Notes under the pieces: generated by a model
The model's input: only the letters and a program-made list of their open reading frames with translations
The model's database searches: none
What the model was told of the DNA's origin: nothing
In this document: positions 7,780 to 18,000 of the stretch, piece by piece
How positions within the stretch are numbered: position 1 is the first letter of the stretch
Layout of the letters: the number at the start of each line of letters is the position of its first letter
Program-made: the position numbers and the translations under genes
DNA from: DATATV01 sp035551355
Lineage (GTDB): Bacteria; Actinomycetota; Actinomycetes; Mycobacteriales; Pseudonocardiaceae
Length of the DNA: 64,000 nucleotides
NCBI GenBank assembly: GCA_035551355.1
Contig: DASZNF010000108.1
Span: forward strand, 1-64,000
Reading direction: 5' to 3'

Positions 7780-9045
7780 GTGACTGTGAACGCTGCGCTG
7801 GTGGACGCGGCGGCCGAACGGCTGGCCGGGGTGGTGGCGACGACGCCGCTGGAGCGGAACGGGCGGCTGTCCGCGCTGCTGGGGTGCGACGTCTGGCTCA
7901 AGCGCGAGGACCTGCAGACCGTCCGCTCGTACAAGGCCCGCGGCGCCTACAACCTCATCGCCCAGCTGAGCCAGGACGACCGGGCGGCCGGGGTGGTGGG
8001 GGCGAGCGCAGGCAACCACGCCCAGGGCCTGGCTTACGCCTGCTCGGCGCTCGGCGTCCGGGGCCGGGTCTACCTGCCACGCACCACGCCACGGCAGAAG
8101 CGGGACCGGATCTCCATGCTGGGCGGGGACATGGTGGAGATCGTGCTGGGCGGCGACACCTACGACGAGGCCTCGGCTGCCGCCTCACGGGACGCCGCGG
8201 CGTCCGGGGCGACGCTGGTGCCGGCGTTCGATGACCCGCGGACCATCGCCGGGCAGGGCACGGTGGCCCGGGAGGTCGTGGCCCAGCTCGGGCAGGCCCC
8301 GGACGCGATGGTCATCCCGGTCGGCGGGGGCGGCCTGCTGGCCGGTTCGGTGGCCTGGCTCGGCCAGCGCCATCCCGGGATCCAGGTCATCGGGGCTGAG
8401 CCGTCCGGCGCCGCGTGCGTCGCGGCCGCGCTGGCCGCGGGCGGCCCGGTCACGCTGCCCGAGGTCGACACGTTCGTGGACGGCGCCGCGGTCCGCCGGG
8501 CCGGCGACCTCACCTACCCGCTCATCGCGGCCTCCGGGGCCCGGCTGGTCACGGTGGACGAGGGACGGGTGTGCCGGGAGATGCTGGCCCTGTACCAGAT
8601 CGACGGGATCATCGCCGAGCCCGCGGGCGCGCTGGCCACCGGTGCCCTGAACGACCTGGCCGCCGAGGGGGCGGCCGCCCCGGGGATCTCGCCCGGCAGC
8701 ACCGTGGTGGCCGTGGTCTCGGGCGGCAACAACGACGTCAGCCGGTACGCCGAGGTGGTCGAGCGGGCACTGATCCACGAGGGCCGCAAGCACTACTTCC
8801 TGGTCGACTTCCCGCAGGAGCCCGGCGCTCTGCGGCGGTTCCTGGACGAGGTGCTGGGCCCGGACGACGACATCACGCTGTTCGAGTACATCAAGCGCAG
8901 CAACCGGGAGACCGGCCCGGCGCTGGTCGGCATCGAGCTGTCCCGTCCCGAGGACCTGCCCGCGCTGCTGGACCGGATGAAGGCCGCCCCGCCGTCCATC
9001 GAGAAGATCGACTCCTCCAGTCCCCTGTTCCGGTTCCTGCTCTAA
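7780..9045 (+). CDS. ilvA: Threonine ammonia-lyase
   Basis: A 421-residue PLP enzyme that deaminates threonine to 2-oxobutanoate for isoleucine synthesis. SYKARGAYN carries the PLP-binding lysine, GNHAQGLAYA is the substrate loop, and VGGGGLLAG binds the PLP phosphate. The C-terminal ~85 residues (YFLVDFPQEPGALRRFLDEV) form one ACT-like regulatory domain, matching the shorter actinobacterial class with feedback control. I start at GTG 7780, in front of VTVNAALVDAAAERL; the longer frame upstream covers the RidA remnant. It converges with the GNAT gene. Confidence 0.92.
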   Translation: MTVNAALVDAAAERLAGVVATTPLERNGRLSALLGCDVWLKREDLQTVRSYKARGAYNLIAQLSQDDRAAGVVGASAGNHAQGLAYACSALGVRGRVYLPRTTPRQKRDRISMLGGDMVEIVLGGDTYDEASAAASRDAAASGATLVPAFDDPRTIAGQGTVAREVVAQLGQAPDAMVIPVGGGGLLAGSVAWLGQRHPGIQVIGAEPSGAACVAAALAAGGPVTLPEVDTFVDGAAVRRAGDLTYPLIAASGARLVTVDEGRVCREMLALYQIDGIIAEPAGALATGALNDLAAEGAAAPGISPGSTVVAVVSGGNNDVSRYAEVVERALIHEGRKHYFLVDFPQEPGALRRFLDEVLGPDDDITLFEYIKRSNRETGPALVGIELSRPEDLPALLDRMKAAPPSIEKIDSSSPLFRFLL

Positions 9046-9064
9046 TTCCGGGCGCCGGCGGCCG

Positions 9065-9370
9065 TTACAGGCCGAACTCGGCTCGCCGATCCGCCGGGAC
9101 CAGGCCGGAGTAGGCGGGATGCGCGGCGATGTAGGCGCGGGCGAACGGGCAGTACGGGAGCACAGCCACACCCTCGCGCCGCGCCTGGTCCAGGACGGCG
9201 CCAATCAGGTGCCCGCCGAGCCCATGGCCACGGAACCGGGGGTCGGTCTCGGTGTGGATGAGGGTCAGCTCGCCCTCGGAGCGGTCGTACATGACGAATC
9301 CGCCCAGCTCACCATCCACGTCGATCTCAAAGCGCGACTGGTCAGGATGATCGGTGACGTGTTCAGCCAT
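9065..9370 (-). CDS. Small GNAT-like N-acetyltransferase (YjdJ type)
   Basis: A 101-residue protein. FVMYDRSEGELTLIHTETDPRFRGHGLGGHLIGA has the minimal GNAT fold with the R-G-x-G-x-x-x/G acetyl-CoA loop, and it ends with CPFARAYIAAHPAY as in the YjdJ/GTLF3B-like family. ATG 9370 sets the length of this family; the very long frame upstream overlaps the LolA-like gene in antisense and is not real. Substrate unknown. Confidence 0.8.
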   Translation of the reverse strand: MAEHVTDHPDQSRFEIDVDGELGGFVMYDRSEGELTLIHTETDPRFRGHGLGGHLIGAVLDQARREGVAVLPYCPFARAYIAAHPAYSGLVPADRRAEFGL

Positions 9371-9469
9371 AAGGTGACTCAGCTCTCCCGGGTCGCGGGC
9401 AGTTATCGTACCGTTATGGCGTGACCCGAGGACAAAACGGCGGAAACGCCTCGTGATAACCGTGACCGG

Positions 9470-10618
9470 TTGGCCGCGGGTGTGATCCGGCGCAGGCCCG
9501 GCTGGCGGTGGGCAGTGTTGGCCGGGAGCCTGGCCATCCTGTGCGCGCTGCCCGCGCTGGCCAACGCGCTGCCCGTCAGCGCGCCAGCGATGACCGCGGG
9601 CCAGCTGCGCGGCCGGATTCTGGCGTCGGGAGGCCTGTCCTTCTCCGGGTACGCGGAGAGCAACGCCACGTTCGGGCTGCCGTCGCTGCCGGGGCTCAGC
9701 GACGTGACCTCGCTGCTGGACGGCGTGACCAGGATGCGGGTGTGGCAGGCGTCGCCGTCGCGCTGGCGGGTGGACGTGCTGGCCGACACCGGCGAGCGGG
9801 ACACCTATCAGGACCCGGCGTCCTCCTACGTGTGGGATTCGGGCAGCGAGCTGCTGACCAAGATCATCGGTCGCCCGTCGCTGCGGCTGCCCGAGGCCGC
9901 CGACTTCCTGCCCCCGGCGCTGGCCGTTCGGCTGCTGCGCGAGGCCGGGACCGCCGCCCGCTTCACGGTGCTGCCGCCGCGCCGGGTGGCGGGCCGGGCC
10001 GCGGACGGGCTGCGCGTGGTGCCCGCCGACCCGGCGTCCACCGTAGGGCAGATCGACATCTGGGCCGACGCCGCGACCGGGCTGCCACTGGACGTGAGCG
10101 TCGTCGGCCGCCGCGCGCGCCAGCCGGCCCTGGAAACCCACTTCTTTCAGGTGGGCCGCTGGACGCCGGACCGCGCCATCCTGACCCCGCAGCGCGGGCC
10201 GGGCACCGGGTTCACCACCGCGAGCGCCCGCAGCCTGGCCGGCGAGCTGAACCATCTGGCCCCGATCGTGCTGCCGGTCAAGCTGGCCGGGCGGGCGGTG
10301 CGAGTCCTGCCCGACCTGCTGCCGATCGGCCTCTACGGCCGGGGGCTGAGCACGTTCGCGGTGCTGGCGCTGGGCGGCAGCACCGGGCTCAAGTTGCTCC
10401 AGGGGGCCCAGACCGCAGGCGGCACCCCGCTGAGCACGACCGACGGCACCGGCGTGCTGGTCACCTCCTCGCTGGTCAACGTGGTGCTCATGCACCGGGA
10501 CGCCTCGTCCGTGCAGCCCGGCCCCGACGTGACCTTCCTGCTGGCCGGCCTGGCCGATCCAGCAGTGCTGGAGAAGGCAGCTGCCACCCTCGTGTCCAGG
10601 CCAGGTGAAGTCTTTTGA
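9470..10618 (+). CDS. Secreted LolA/RseB-like lipoprotein-carrier fold protein
   Basis: A protein of up to 382 residues. The N-terminus is a signal peptide (RRRPGWRW, then the hydrophobic stretch AVLAGSLAILCALPALANA). The rest resembles actinobacterial LolA/RseB-type proteins (VTRMRVWQASPSRWRVDVL, TYVWDSGSELLTKI-like segment, GLPLDVSV). These proteins bind lipids or acyl chains outside the membrane. TTG 9470 or GTG 9482 may start it; GTG 9482 would suffice for the signal. Its stop overlaps the ABC ATPase start, so it probably serves as the extracytoplasmic partner of that exporter. Substrate unknown. Confidence 0.7.
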   Translation: MAAGVIRRRPGWRWAVLAGSLAILCALPALANALPVSAPAMTAGQLRGRILASGGLSFSGYAESNATFGLPSLPGLSDVTSLLDGVTRMRVWQASPSRWRVDVLADTGERDTYQDPASSYVWDSGSELLTKIIGRPSLRLPEAADFLPPALAVRLLREAGTAARFTVLPPRRVAGRAADGLRVVPADPASTVGQIDIWADAATGLPLDVSVVGRRARQPALETHFFQVGRWTPDRAILTPQRGPGTGFTTASARSLAGELNHLAPIVLPVKLAGRAVRVLPDLLPIGLYGRGLSTFAVLALGGSTGLKLLQGAQTAGGTPLSTTDGTGVLVTSSLVNVVLMHRDASSVQPGPDVTFLLAGLADPAVLEKAAATLVSRPGEVF

Positions 10619-11751
10619 TCACAACCAGGTCGCTGACCAAACGCTACGGCGCCGTGACCGCCGTCAGCTCCGTGGACCTCGACGTCGCGCCGGGCGACCG
10701 GTACGGCCTGCTCGGCCCGAACGGCTCGGGAAAGACCACCCTGGTGCGCATGCTGCTCGGGCTGGTGTACCCGACCGGCGGGGAGATCCGGCTGTTGGGA
10801 CATGCGGTGCCCAAGCGGGTACGGCAGGCGCTGCCCGAGGTCGGCGCGCTGGTCGAGCAGCCCGCCGCGATACCGCACCTGTCCGGCCGGACCAACCTGG
10901 CCGTGATCGACGCGGCCGGACCGCACGGCGCTCGGCGGACCCGGCGGGCCCGGATCGAGGAGGCCCTGGACCGGGTCGGGCTGGCCGGGGTGGACCGGCG
11001 GCCGGTGCGGGCCTACTCGCTGGGCATGCGCCAGCGCCTCGGGCTGGCCGCCGCGTTGTTGCGCCGCCCCCGTCTGCTCATTCTCGACGAGCCGACCAAC
11101 GGGCTGGATCCCCGCGGTATCAAGGAAATCCGCGAACTGCTGCGGACGCTCAACGCGGACGGCACCACGATCTTCCTGTCCAGTCACATACTGTCCGAAG
11201 TGGACGGACTGTGCGATCGGGTGGGCATCGTGGACCGCGGCCGGCTGGTGCGCCAGGCGGAGCTGGCCGAACTGCGCGAACCCACCGGCCGGGTGCTGGT
11301 GGACACCCCGGACCCGGCCGCGGCGGCCGCGCTGCTGGACGGGGAGGTGGAGGCGCGGGAGGGCGGCCGGCTGCTGATCCGCGCCGCCGATCCGGCCGCG
11401 CTCAACGCCCGGCTGGTCGGCGGGGGAGTGCCGGTACGCGAGATCGCCGCGCAGCGCCGCACGTTGGAACAGGTGGTGTTCGAGCTGACCAGCGCCGGTT
11501 CGGACCGGCTGGCGCGGGCCGACACCGGGCTGGAACGCCCCGGCCGCGGGCAGGAGCGTGTTGGCGAAGGCAATGCCTCGACGGATGAGATGGCTGGACG
11601 GGATCCGCTCGGCAGTGGGGCGGGCCGGGCTGGACCGGGCCGCGGTTCCGCCGGTTCGGATGGGGCCGCTGAGGGCGATCCGGGTGCTGCGGGAGCTGCT
11701 GCCGCGCCGCCGGATCGGGCCGATGCCGAGAATCCCGGTGGTGGCGCGTGA
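10615..11751 (+). CDS. ABC transporter ATP-binding protein
   Basis: A 378-residue ABC-2-type ATPase. Walker A is GPNGSGKTT, the signature is YSLGMRQRLGLA, Walker B is LLILDEPTNGLDP, and the switch His lies in LSSHILSEV. Residues ~220-300 form the usual C-terminal accessory domain. About 80 further residues are Gly/Ala/Asp-rich low complexity with no known domain, which is unusual. TTG 10615 overlaps the stop of the LolA-like gene, and AGGTGAAG precedes it. Together with the permease it forms an export or maintenance complex. Confidence 0.9.
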   Translation: MITTRSLTKRYGAVTAVSSVDLDVAPGDRYGLLGPNGSGKTTLVRMLLGLVYPTGGEIRLLGHAVPKRVRQALPEVGALVEQPAAIPHLSGRTNLAVIDAAGPHGARRTRRARIEEALDRVGLAGVDRRPVRAYSLGMRQRLGLAAALLRRPRLLILDEPTNGLDPRGIKEIRELLRTLNADGTTIFLSSHILSEVDGLCDRVGIVDRGRLVRQAELAELREPTGRVLVDTPDPAAAAALLDGEVEAREGGRLLIRAADPAALNARLVGGGVPVREIAAQRRTLEQVVFELTSAGSDRLARADTGLERPGRGQERVGEGNASTDEMAGRDPLGSGAGRAGPGRGSAGSDGAAEGDPGAAGAAAAPPDRADAENPGGGA

Positions 11752-12584
11752 TCACCATCGAGCTGCGCAAACTGTTCCTGCGCCCGCGAATGTGGGTCAG
11801 CGTGCTGTTGCTGTGCGCGCTGCCCGCGGTGGTGGCCGTGTTCCTGGCCACCACGCACATCACCCCGCCGCCCGGTCAGGGCGCGGCCTTCCTGTCCGCG
11901 GTGGAACGCAACGGTTCGCTGTTCCCGGCCGCCGCGCTTGCCTTGGTACTGCCCATTTTCCTGCCCATCGCGGTCACCACATTCGCCGGTGACGCGGTGG
12001 CCGGCGAGGCGGTCCAGGGCACCCTGCGCTACCTGCTCATCCGCCCGGTCAGCCGAATCCGGTTGCTGGTGGCCAAAATGATCGCCATCGCGGTGTTCAT
12101 CGTGGTGTCCATCGCGTTCGTGGTGGGCACCTCCTACCTGATCGGCAAGGGCCTGTTCGGCGGCGGCGCGGGCCAGCCGGCCGCGGTCGGGCAGCCGGGT
12201 GGGGTGACCTCGTTGTCCGGCAGCGCACTCACCCCGTTCGACCTGTCGCTGCGGCTGCTGGCCGCGATCGGCTACATCGTGGTGTGCATGCTCGGGGTCG
12301 GCGTGATCGCGCTGTTCTTCTCCACGGTCACCACCTCCGGACTCGGCGCTTCGCTCGGCGCGCTGGCCATCCTGATCACCAGCGAGATACTCGCCACGCT
12401 GGACGCGGCCAATCCGGTCAAGCCCTATCTGCCAACCAACTACTGGCTGTCCTGGATCGACTTCTTCCGAGATCCCGTGTTCTGGCACAACATCGATCGC
12501 GGATTGCTGGCCCAGGGCGCGTATCTGGTGGTGTTCTTCACCGCCGCGTGGGCCAATCTGTCCACAAAGGACATCACGAGTTGA
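11748..12584 (+). CDS. ABC-2 type transporter permease
   Basis: A 278-residue membrane protein with six predicted helices. AGDAVAGEAVQGTLRYLLIRPVSR is the coupling-helix region of ABC-2 permeases, and the start, ITIELRKLFLRPR, is typical. GTG 11748 overlaps the stop of the ATPase gene, so LolA-like protein, ATPase and permease are one tightly coupled operon. Its 3' end overlaps the end of the convergent hydrolase gene by 11 bp. Confidence 0.88.
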   Translation: MITIELRKLFLRPRMWVSVLLLCALPAVVAVFLATTHITPPPGQGAAFLSAVERNGSLFPAAALALVLPIFLPIAVTTFAGDAVAGEAVQGTLRYLLIRPVSRIRLLVAKMIAIAVFIVVSIAFVVGTSYLIGKGLFGGGAGQPAAVGQPGGVTSLSGSALTPFDLSLRLLAAIGYIVVCMLGVGVIALFFSTVTTSGLGASLGALAILITSEILATLDAANPVKPYLPTNYWLSWIDFFRDPVFWHNIDRGLLAQGAYLVVFFTAAWANLSTKDITS

Positions 12585-13407
12585 TCCGGCCGGCCGCGGT
12601 CAGCGCGGCGCACTGGGCCGGTCGGGGCGGAGTGAACGACGCGGAATCCAGCGCCTGCAACACGATTCCGTCCACCAGGGGATCGCTGGGCAGCGCGCTG
12701 TGCGACACCGACTCGGCCAGGCAGATCTGCTGCACCGGCACGTTCACCGCGCCAGTCAGCCGGGCCGAGTCGGGCGGCAGCACGGTTTGATCGCCGGTCG
12801 TCCACAGCGACAGCCAGGGCAGCCCGGCCGGCAGCGGCTGGGCGTCCAGCCCGCGCAACAGGGCGCTGGTGGGCGCGAGCTGCTGGCAGGCCAGCGGACA
12901 CGCCCCCGGCGCCAGCGCCGCACCGGCCGCGGCCAGCTGGGTGCCGTGCAGCGGCGAACCGAGGGTGACGATCCGCCGGGCGTGCGCCGCGCCGTTGTCC
13001 CGGGCCACCCACAATCGGGCAACCACCCCGCCCGCCGAATAACCGACCACGTCCACCGAGGGCGCTCCCTCGGACAATGCCCTTGCGACCGCGGTGTTCA
13101 GCGTGTCGACCTGGATCAGCAGGTCGCCGGTGCCGTCGCCGGGCAGGTCGACCACCTCGGCGGTGCGGCCGGCCGCGCGCAACTTGGCGGCCAGCCCGTC
13201 CAGCGAACCGGTGCTGCCGCCGTATCCGGGCACCAGCAGCACGGCGCCGGGCCGCTGCTGGCCCGGCGGCCCGGCGGCCGGGTCGCCGCCGCTCGCGGCC
13301 AGCCGGACCCCGACGAACGCGGCCACCACCAGCACCAGTATGGCGACGACGGCCAGATAGCGGCGCCGGGGGCCGCTGAGCCCGGACAACCAGTTACGCG
13401 CTTCCAC
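12574..13407 (-). CDS. Membrane-anchored lipase-like alpha/beta hydrolase
   Basis: A 277-residue protein. There is one N-terminal membrane segment (RRRYLAVVAILVLVVAAFVGV), and the hydrolase domain faces outward. LLVPGYGGSTGSL gives the oxyanion region, VVGYSAGGVV the nucleophile Ser, LWTTGDQTVLPPDSA the likely acid Asp, and SVSHSALPSDPLV the His. The arrangement matches secreted class-2 lipases/esterases of actinomycetes. ATG 13407 has no competitor. Natural substrate unknown. Confidence 0.85.
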   Translation of the reverse strand: MEARNWLSGLSGPRRRYLAVVAILVLVVAAFVGVRLAASGGDPAAGPPGQQRPGAVLLVPGYGGSTGSLDGLAAKLRAAGRTAEVVDLPGDGTGDLLIQVDTLNTAVARALSEGAPSVDVVGYSAGGVVARLWVARDNGAAHARRIVTLGSPLHGTQLAAAGAALAPGACPLACQQLAPTSALLRGLDAQPLPAGLPWLSLWTTGDQTVLPPDSARLTGAVNVPVQQICLAESVSHSALPSDPLVDGIVLQALDSASFTPPRPAQCAALTAAGRINS

Positions 13408-13572
13408 ACCACATGATGCCCGAGCCCGCGCGCCGCTCGCACCCAGGAGAGGAATCGGTAATCGGTTGAGTGGTTTTCCGCTCGCGCTGCCGGTGGGGGC
13501 GCGAGGCGCGCGGAGTTCACCTGCGGTTGTTCCGGCCGGTTAGGCTGCTGGGACACCGACGGGGCGGCGAGG

Positions 13573-13709
13573 ATGGAGCTGCGGCACCTGGTCTCGTTCC
13601 TGGTGCGGGCCCGGTGCCCAGGGTCGGACTGTTCGCGGTGTGGCGGGCCGACGAGCAACGCCCGCTGGTGCGCACGTTCCTGGATTGTGTCGAGGCGGAG
13701 GAGGCCTGA
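13573..13709 (+). pseudogene. LysR-type regulator remnant: first ~10 codons joined out of frame to last ~28
   Basis: ATG 13573 opens with MELRHLVSFL, the classic start of LysR-type regulators. About 40 bp later a different frame reads VGLFAVWRADEQRPLVRTFL and ends DCVEAEEA at TGA 13709, which is the usual C-terminus of the same family. Roughly 250 central codons, including the HTH and most of the effector domain, are absent. This is a simple internal deletion scar. The HAD gene follows after 2 bp and may still use the old promoter. Confidence 0.7.
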
Positions 13710-13711
13710 GG

Positions 13712-14335
13712 ATGCCGGTGATCTGGTGCGATTTCGGCGGGGTGCTCACCGACCCGCCCGGCCGCACGGTGGCCGCGGTGGCCGAGAAATGCGCGCTGCC
13801 ACCGGAAGTGCTGCTCGCGGCGTGCTCGAAGGTCGCCGCCGACTTCGGCGCGGATGGCCTGGCGCCGTTGGAAACCGGCATGCTGGACGAGGCCGAGTGG
13901 GGCCGGCGGGTGACCGCGGCCCTGGCCCCGGACTGGACCCCGCAGGCCGACCTGACCCGCTTCAGCGAACTCTGGTACGCCGACCGCACGTTCAACCGGA
14001 ACCTGTTCGATGCCGTGGTGGCCCGCCGATCCGGTGGGGTGCGGCTGGCCATGCTGACCAACAGCGTGCTGGAGTGGGAGCCCTACCGGAACGCGCTCGT
14101 CCCCGACCCGACCGTGTTCGAGATGGTGATCCGCTCGCACGAACACGGCGTGCGCAAACCGGATCCGCGCATCTACGCGTTGGCCGAGCATTCGCTCGGG
14201 GTGGCGGCGGGTGACTGCGTGTTGATCGACGACAGCGAGCGGAACTGCGCCGCCGCCCGGGAAGTGGGCTGGCGGGCTGTGCATTACCGCGACGATGCCA
14301 CGGCCCTGGCCGAGCTGGACAAGATTCTCGGTTGA
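13712..14335 (+). CDS. HAD family hydrolase (haloacid dehalogenase-like phosphatase)
   Basis: A 207-residue HAD protein. Motif I is WCDFGGVLTD, with the second Asp replaced by Gly; motif II is AMLTNS, motif III the Lys in VRKPDPRIY, and motif IV LIDDSERN. The altered motif I (D-x-G instead of D-x-D) recalls HAD proteins of the epoxide-hydrolase N-domain or dehalogenase type rather than phosphatases. ATG 13712 follows GAGGAGG, which lies inside the LysR remnant. Substrate unknown. Confidence 0.85.
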   Translation: MPVIWCDFGGVLTDPPGRTVAAVAEKCALPPEVLLAACSKVAADFGADGLAPLETGMLDEAEWGRRVTAALAPDWTPQADLTRFSELWYADRTFNRNLFDAVVARRSGGVRLAMLTNSVLEWEPYRNALVPDPTVFEMVIRSHEHGVRKPDPRIYALAEHSLGVAAGDCVLIDDSERNCAAAREVGWRAVHYRDDATALAELDKILG

Positions 14336-14464
14336 GCGCCGCGCTGGGCAGCCTTGGCTCAATCGGCGGTCGGCTGCCGGGGCGGTGTCGTCCGGACACC
14401 CGGCCGGTCGCCCCGGGCGGCCAGCGGGAGTTCGGCGTTATGGGACGTCGTGCGAAAGGGTGGA

Positions 14465-14977
14465 TCACACGCGGTCGAACGGCTCCGCGTACCTGAAGGC
14501 GCCGCGCAGGTCCGGGCGACAGGCGGTCAACGGGCGCACCTGAAAGTGCGGTCGCCACTGGGGAATCGGCGGCTCGACGCCGTGGTCGGTGCTGGCCTGG
14601 AAGCCGAACCGCCGGTAGTAGGCCGGGTCGCCGAGCAGGGCCACCAGCGGTTCGTCCAACGCGTCGGCGGCGGCGAGAATCGCGTGCATCAAGGCAATGC
14701 CGACGCCGCGGCGCTGGTGCTCGGGGTGGACGCTCAGCGGGCCAAGGCCGAGAACGGGCGCCGACTCGACCTGACCTCGCGTGGCCAGCACGTGCCCGAT
14801 GACTGTGTCGCCGGGATCGGTCGTGACCAGCGACAGCGCGGGCAGCCACGACGAACTGGCGCGCAGCTCGTCCACCAACCGGGCCTCGGGCGGGGTCTCA
14901 TCGGGCCGGCCGAACGCGGCGGTGACGACCGCTCGGATCGAAGCGGCATCATGGGGCGTCTCGCGGCGGATCAGCAC
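14465..14977 (-). CDS. GNAT family N-acetyltransferase
   Basis: A protein of about 170 residues. LIRRETPHDAASIRAVV is a standard start; LGLGPLSVHPEHQRRGVGIALM carries the acetyl-CoA loop; ALLGDPAYYRRFGFQ is the C-terminal motif of the YhbS-type predicted acetyltransferases. I choose GTG 14977, just before LIRRE; an upstream ATG at 15013 would add an unlikely leader. Substrate unknown. Confidence 0.85.
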   Translation of the reverse strand: MLIRRETPHDAASIRAVVTAAFGRPDETPPEARLVDELRASSSWLPALSLVTTDPGDTVIGHVLATRGQVESAPVLGLGPLSVHPEHQRRGVGIALMHAILAAADALDEPLVALLGDPAYYRRFGFQASTDHGVEPPIPQWRPHFQVRPLTACRPDLRGAFRYAEPFDRV

Positions 14978-15031
14978 ATCGACATATCTAACGCCCGATG
15001 GGGTGCGGGGCAACCGAAATACCGGCCACGG

Positions 15032-18000
15032 CTAACCCGCCGCACATACCTGCGGTGTGCGCACCGCGGCCGGGAGGCTGGCCAGTTCGTCGGCGGTGAA
15101 GGCGCGGTTGCCGATGATGCGGCACAGGTCGCGGGTCCACACCGCCGGGTCGAGGACCAATGCGCCGCCGTTGCCGTTCTGGTCGGCGTAGACGACGGTG
15201 GAGCCGTCCGCGGAGATGTCCCGGAACGAATAGGGGTTCTGGCTCTGGCTGCCGTCCGGGTGGCCGAATTCGTAGGTGTCCACCGGGGTCTGCCGGCCGA
15301 CTTGATAGATGTGGATGGAGTCGTTGGCCGCCAGCGCATAGCGGCCGCTGTCGTTGAGGAAGCGACCGGTCGACGGGGTCAGGCCGATGTCGCTGACGCT
15401 GTGGAACGGTCCCAGCTCCCGGCGCGGTGGGTCGTTCTGCCACAGCTCGATGATCGAGGACTGCCGCAACAGCGCGAAGTAACCCGCGGTCGAATCGAAC
15501 CGGACGGTGGTGGCGTCGGACGCGGTCGGCAGGGTGGACACCACCCGGCCGGTGGCCAGACTCACGATGCGGACGACCGGATCTCCGAACTGCAGCACGG
15601 AAACCTCGTCCGGGGCGGGATAGGGCGCGACCGAGGGAATCGGATCGGCGCTGACGACATCGCCGGCCGCGCGCAGCAGCGGACCGAAATCGACATGCGC
15701 GAGCAGCCTGCCGGTACGGGGATCCCATTGCTGGATCTGGCTGCCTGCGACGGTCACCAGGCGACCGGTCCAGTCGAAGAAGTACTGGAAATGGTCTTTC
15801 GGGTCCAGGTCGCCGACCTGGTCGCCGACCGGCGGCATGGTGGTGACGATGCGGGCTGTGGTTCGCAGGTCGGAAGTCTGGCGAACCACCACGACGTTCA
15901 CGTTCTCCTGGTCGGCGACCAGGCTGCGGTCCCGGTTCTGCGCGAGATAGTTGCGCTCGCCGAGGTCCGACCATGGCTGTTGCGGGCCGGGCGCCCCGGC
16001 GAGCAGCCGGTCGCTGTTCACACCGGCCGGTCGTCGTTGCAGCGAACCGTCCTTGAACAGCGTGATCGTTGATTTCCCGTCGGCGCTCAGTTGCTGATCG
16101 CCGACCTCGGCGCCGGCCGGACCGGAACGCAGCTGGGTGTAGGTGATCTGCGCGTCGCCGTAACCGGCCAGCAGCGGCGTCCCGCCGGTCGAGATCAGGT
16201 CGGTGGTGTAGCCGGAGATGGTGTCGGGCTTGGTCGTGGTCCCGATACTGGTGCCGTGGTCGAGATCGACCAGGGTCAGCGCGTTCACGTTGACCACGAC
16301 TCGGTGCCCGGTCGTGTCGATGGCGTTCAGATCCAGGTCGTCGCACATGAGGTCGGTGGTCCGGTACGGCGTTCCCTCCGGTGTGCCGTCGGACACCCGT
16401 TGCAACTGGAGGACAGAGGTTCCGTCGCTCTGTTCCCGGCACACCGCGATCGCGGATCGATCGCCGGACACCAGGAAGTCCTGATCGACTGCGGGAGCCA
16501 GCACGGTCCGCACCGCGCCCGTGGGCAGGTCCACGGCGACCAGGCCGGTCAACTGGTCGGAGCCGCTGTAGTCGTCGATCCGGACCAGCAGCGTCCGGTC
16601 GCCGGGGGCGAACCACATGCCGATGCCGATGTTCGCCGGCGCAGGCACCGTTCCGGCAATCGTGTCGGCGTCCAGGTTCCACCACTCCAGGCCGTCCTCG
16701 GTCTGCACGGCGAGCAGTTTCCCGTCGGCCGAGATCGCCATCGCGGTGTCCGTGTACGGCGTCTTGGCGACCAGCCCCGACACCGGGGGCAGCAGGTGCA
16801 CCTTTCCGGCCGGCTGCGCGGCATCCGGATCAACGTCGAACCAGCCCGCGGTCCCGTCGTCCTCGACGAACGCCGCGCGCCTGCCGTCCGGGGTGACCAG
16901 CACGTAGGAGACGTACTGGCCGTCGGCGACCGGTTCGCTGCGCATCGTGCCGTTCGTCGCGTGCACGTACAGCGTGGCCCGGCCCAGGTCGGTCGCGGCC
17001 AGCACGACGTTGCCGTCCCGGCTGGTGCGGAACGCCGCGATCTTGCCGGACATCCCGGACAGCAGATGGGTGGTTCCGGTCTGTTCGAGATATTCGCGCA
17101 GCAACTGGTTGCGCGCTTCCTGGGTCGGCGAGGCCTGATAGGCCGCCATCGCGGTCATCACCGACAGCGCCGGGTCGTAGTCCGCGTTGTCCTGCGCCGC
17201 CTGGGCCAGCGCCCGGGAATTGGCCAGGGCCTGGTTTTCGCTGCTCTGTCGTTGCGCGTAGGCGAACAGTGAACCGAACACCAGCGCGGCCACCACGACG
17301 ATCACCAGTCCGGTGAACCAGGCCCGGCGCCTGCGGCTCTGCCGGCGCCAGTGCCGCTCGCCCTGGTCGAGGTAGTCGCGTTCGGACGCGGTGAGATCGG
17401 CGCCGCGATCGGCGATCCAGTGCCGGGCCACGGCCATCGCTCTGGAGGAGGGCAGCAGATCCGCCGGGCCTCCGCCGCGCTGCCAGCGGTTCAGGTCGTG
17501 CCGCAGGGATTCCCGCCAGTCCAAAAAGGACCGATCGGCGGTGATCCGGCGGGCCAGCCGGTCCCATCCGGTGATCAGCGCCTCATGAGCCAGCTCAACG
17601 GTTTCCTTGCCCTCGCCGCCCTTGAGGACCAGCAGCCGGGTGGCGGCCAGCCGCTGGGCGATGCGCCATTCCGGTTCGCCCAGTTCCGCCCGCGGCGCGA
17701 TCCGGCGGGTGGCCGCGGCCACCCCGATCGGGACCCGTACCAGCCGGGTCAGCAGCCGGGTGGCGGCTGGTTCGTCGGCCGCCGGAATGGTGTCGGCCCA
17801 GGCGCGCTCGGCGTAGTCGCCCAGCGCGCCGGACACGCCGCGGATCTGTTCGTAGGCGTGGTGGGTGAGCACGCCCTGATCGCTGATCTGCCTGGCCCAC
17901 AACAGATCCAGCGCGAAGCCGAGCAGCGGCAGCGCGCTGGGCTCGGTGCCCGCGTCGGCGAGGATGCGCTCGGGCAGATTCGGTTCGTACCGCACGCCGG

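Noticed and set aside
14336..14464. Possible small gene between the HAD and GNAT genes
   Set aside because: No frame with a start, ribosome-binding site and protein-like composition in these 129 bp.
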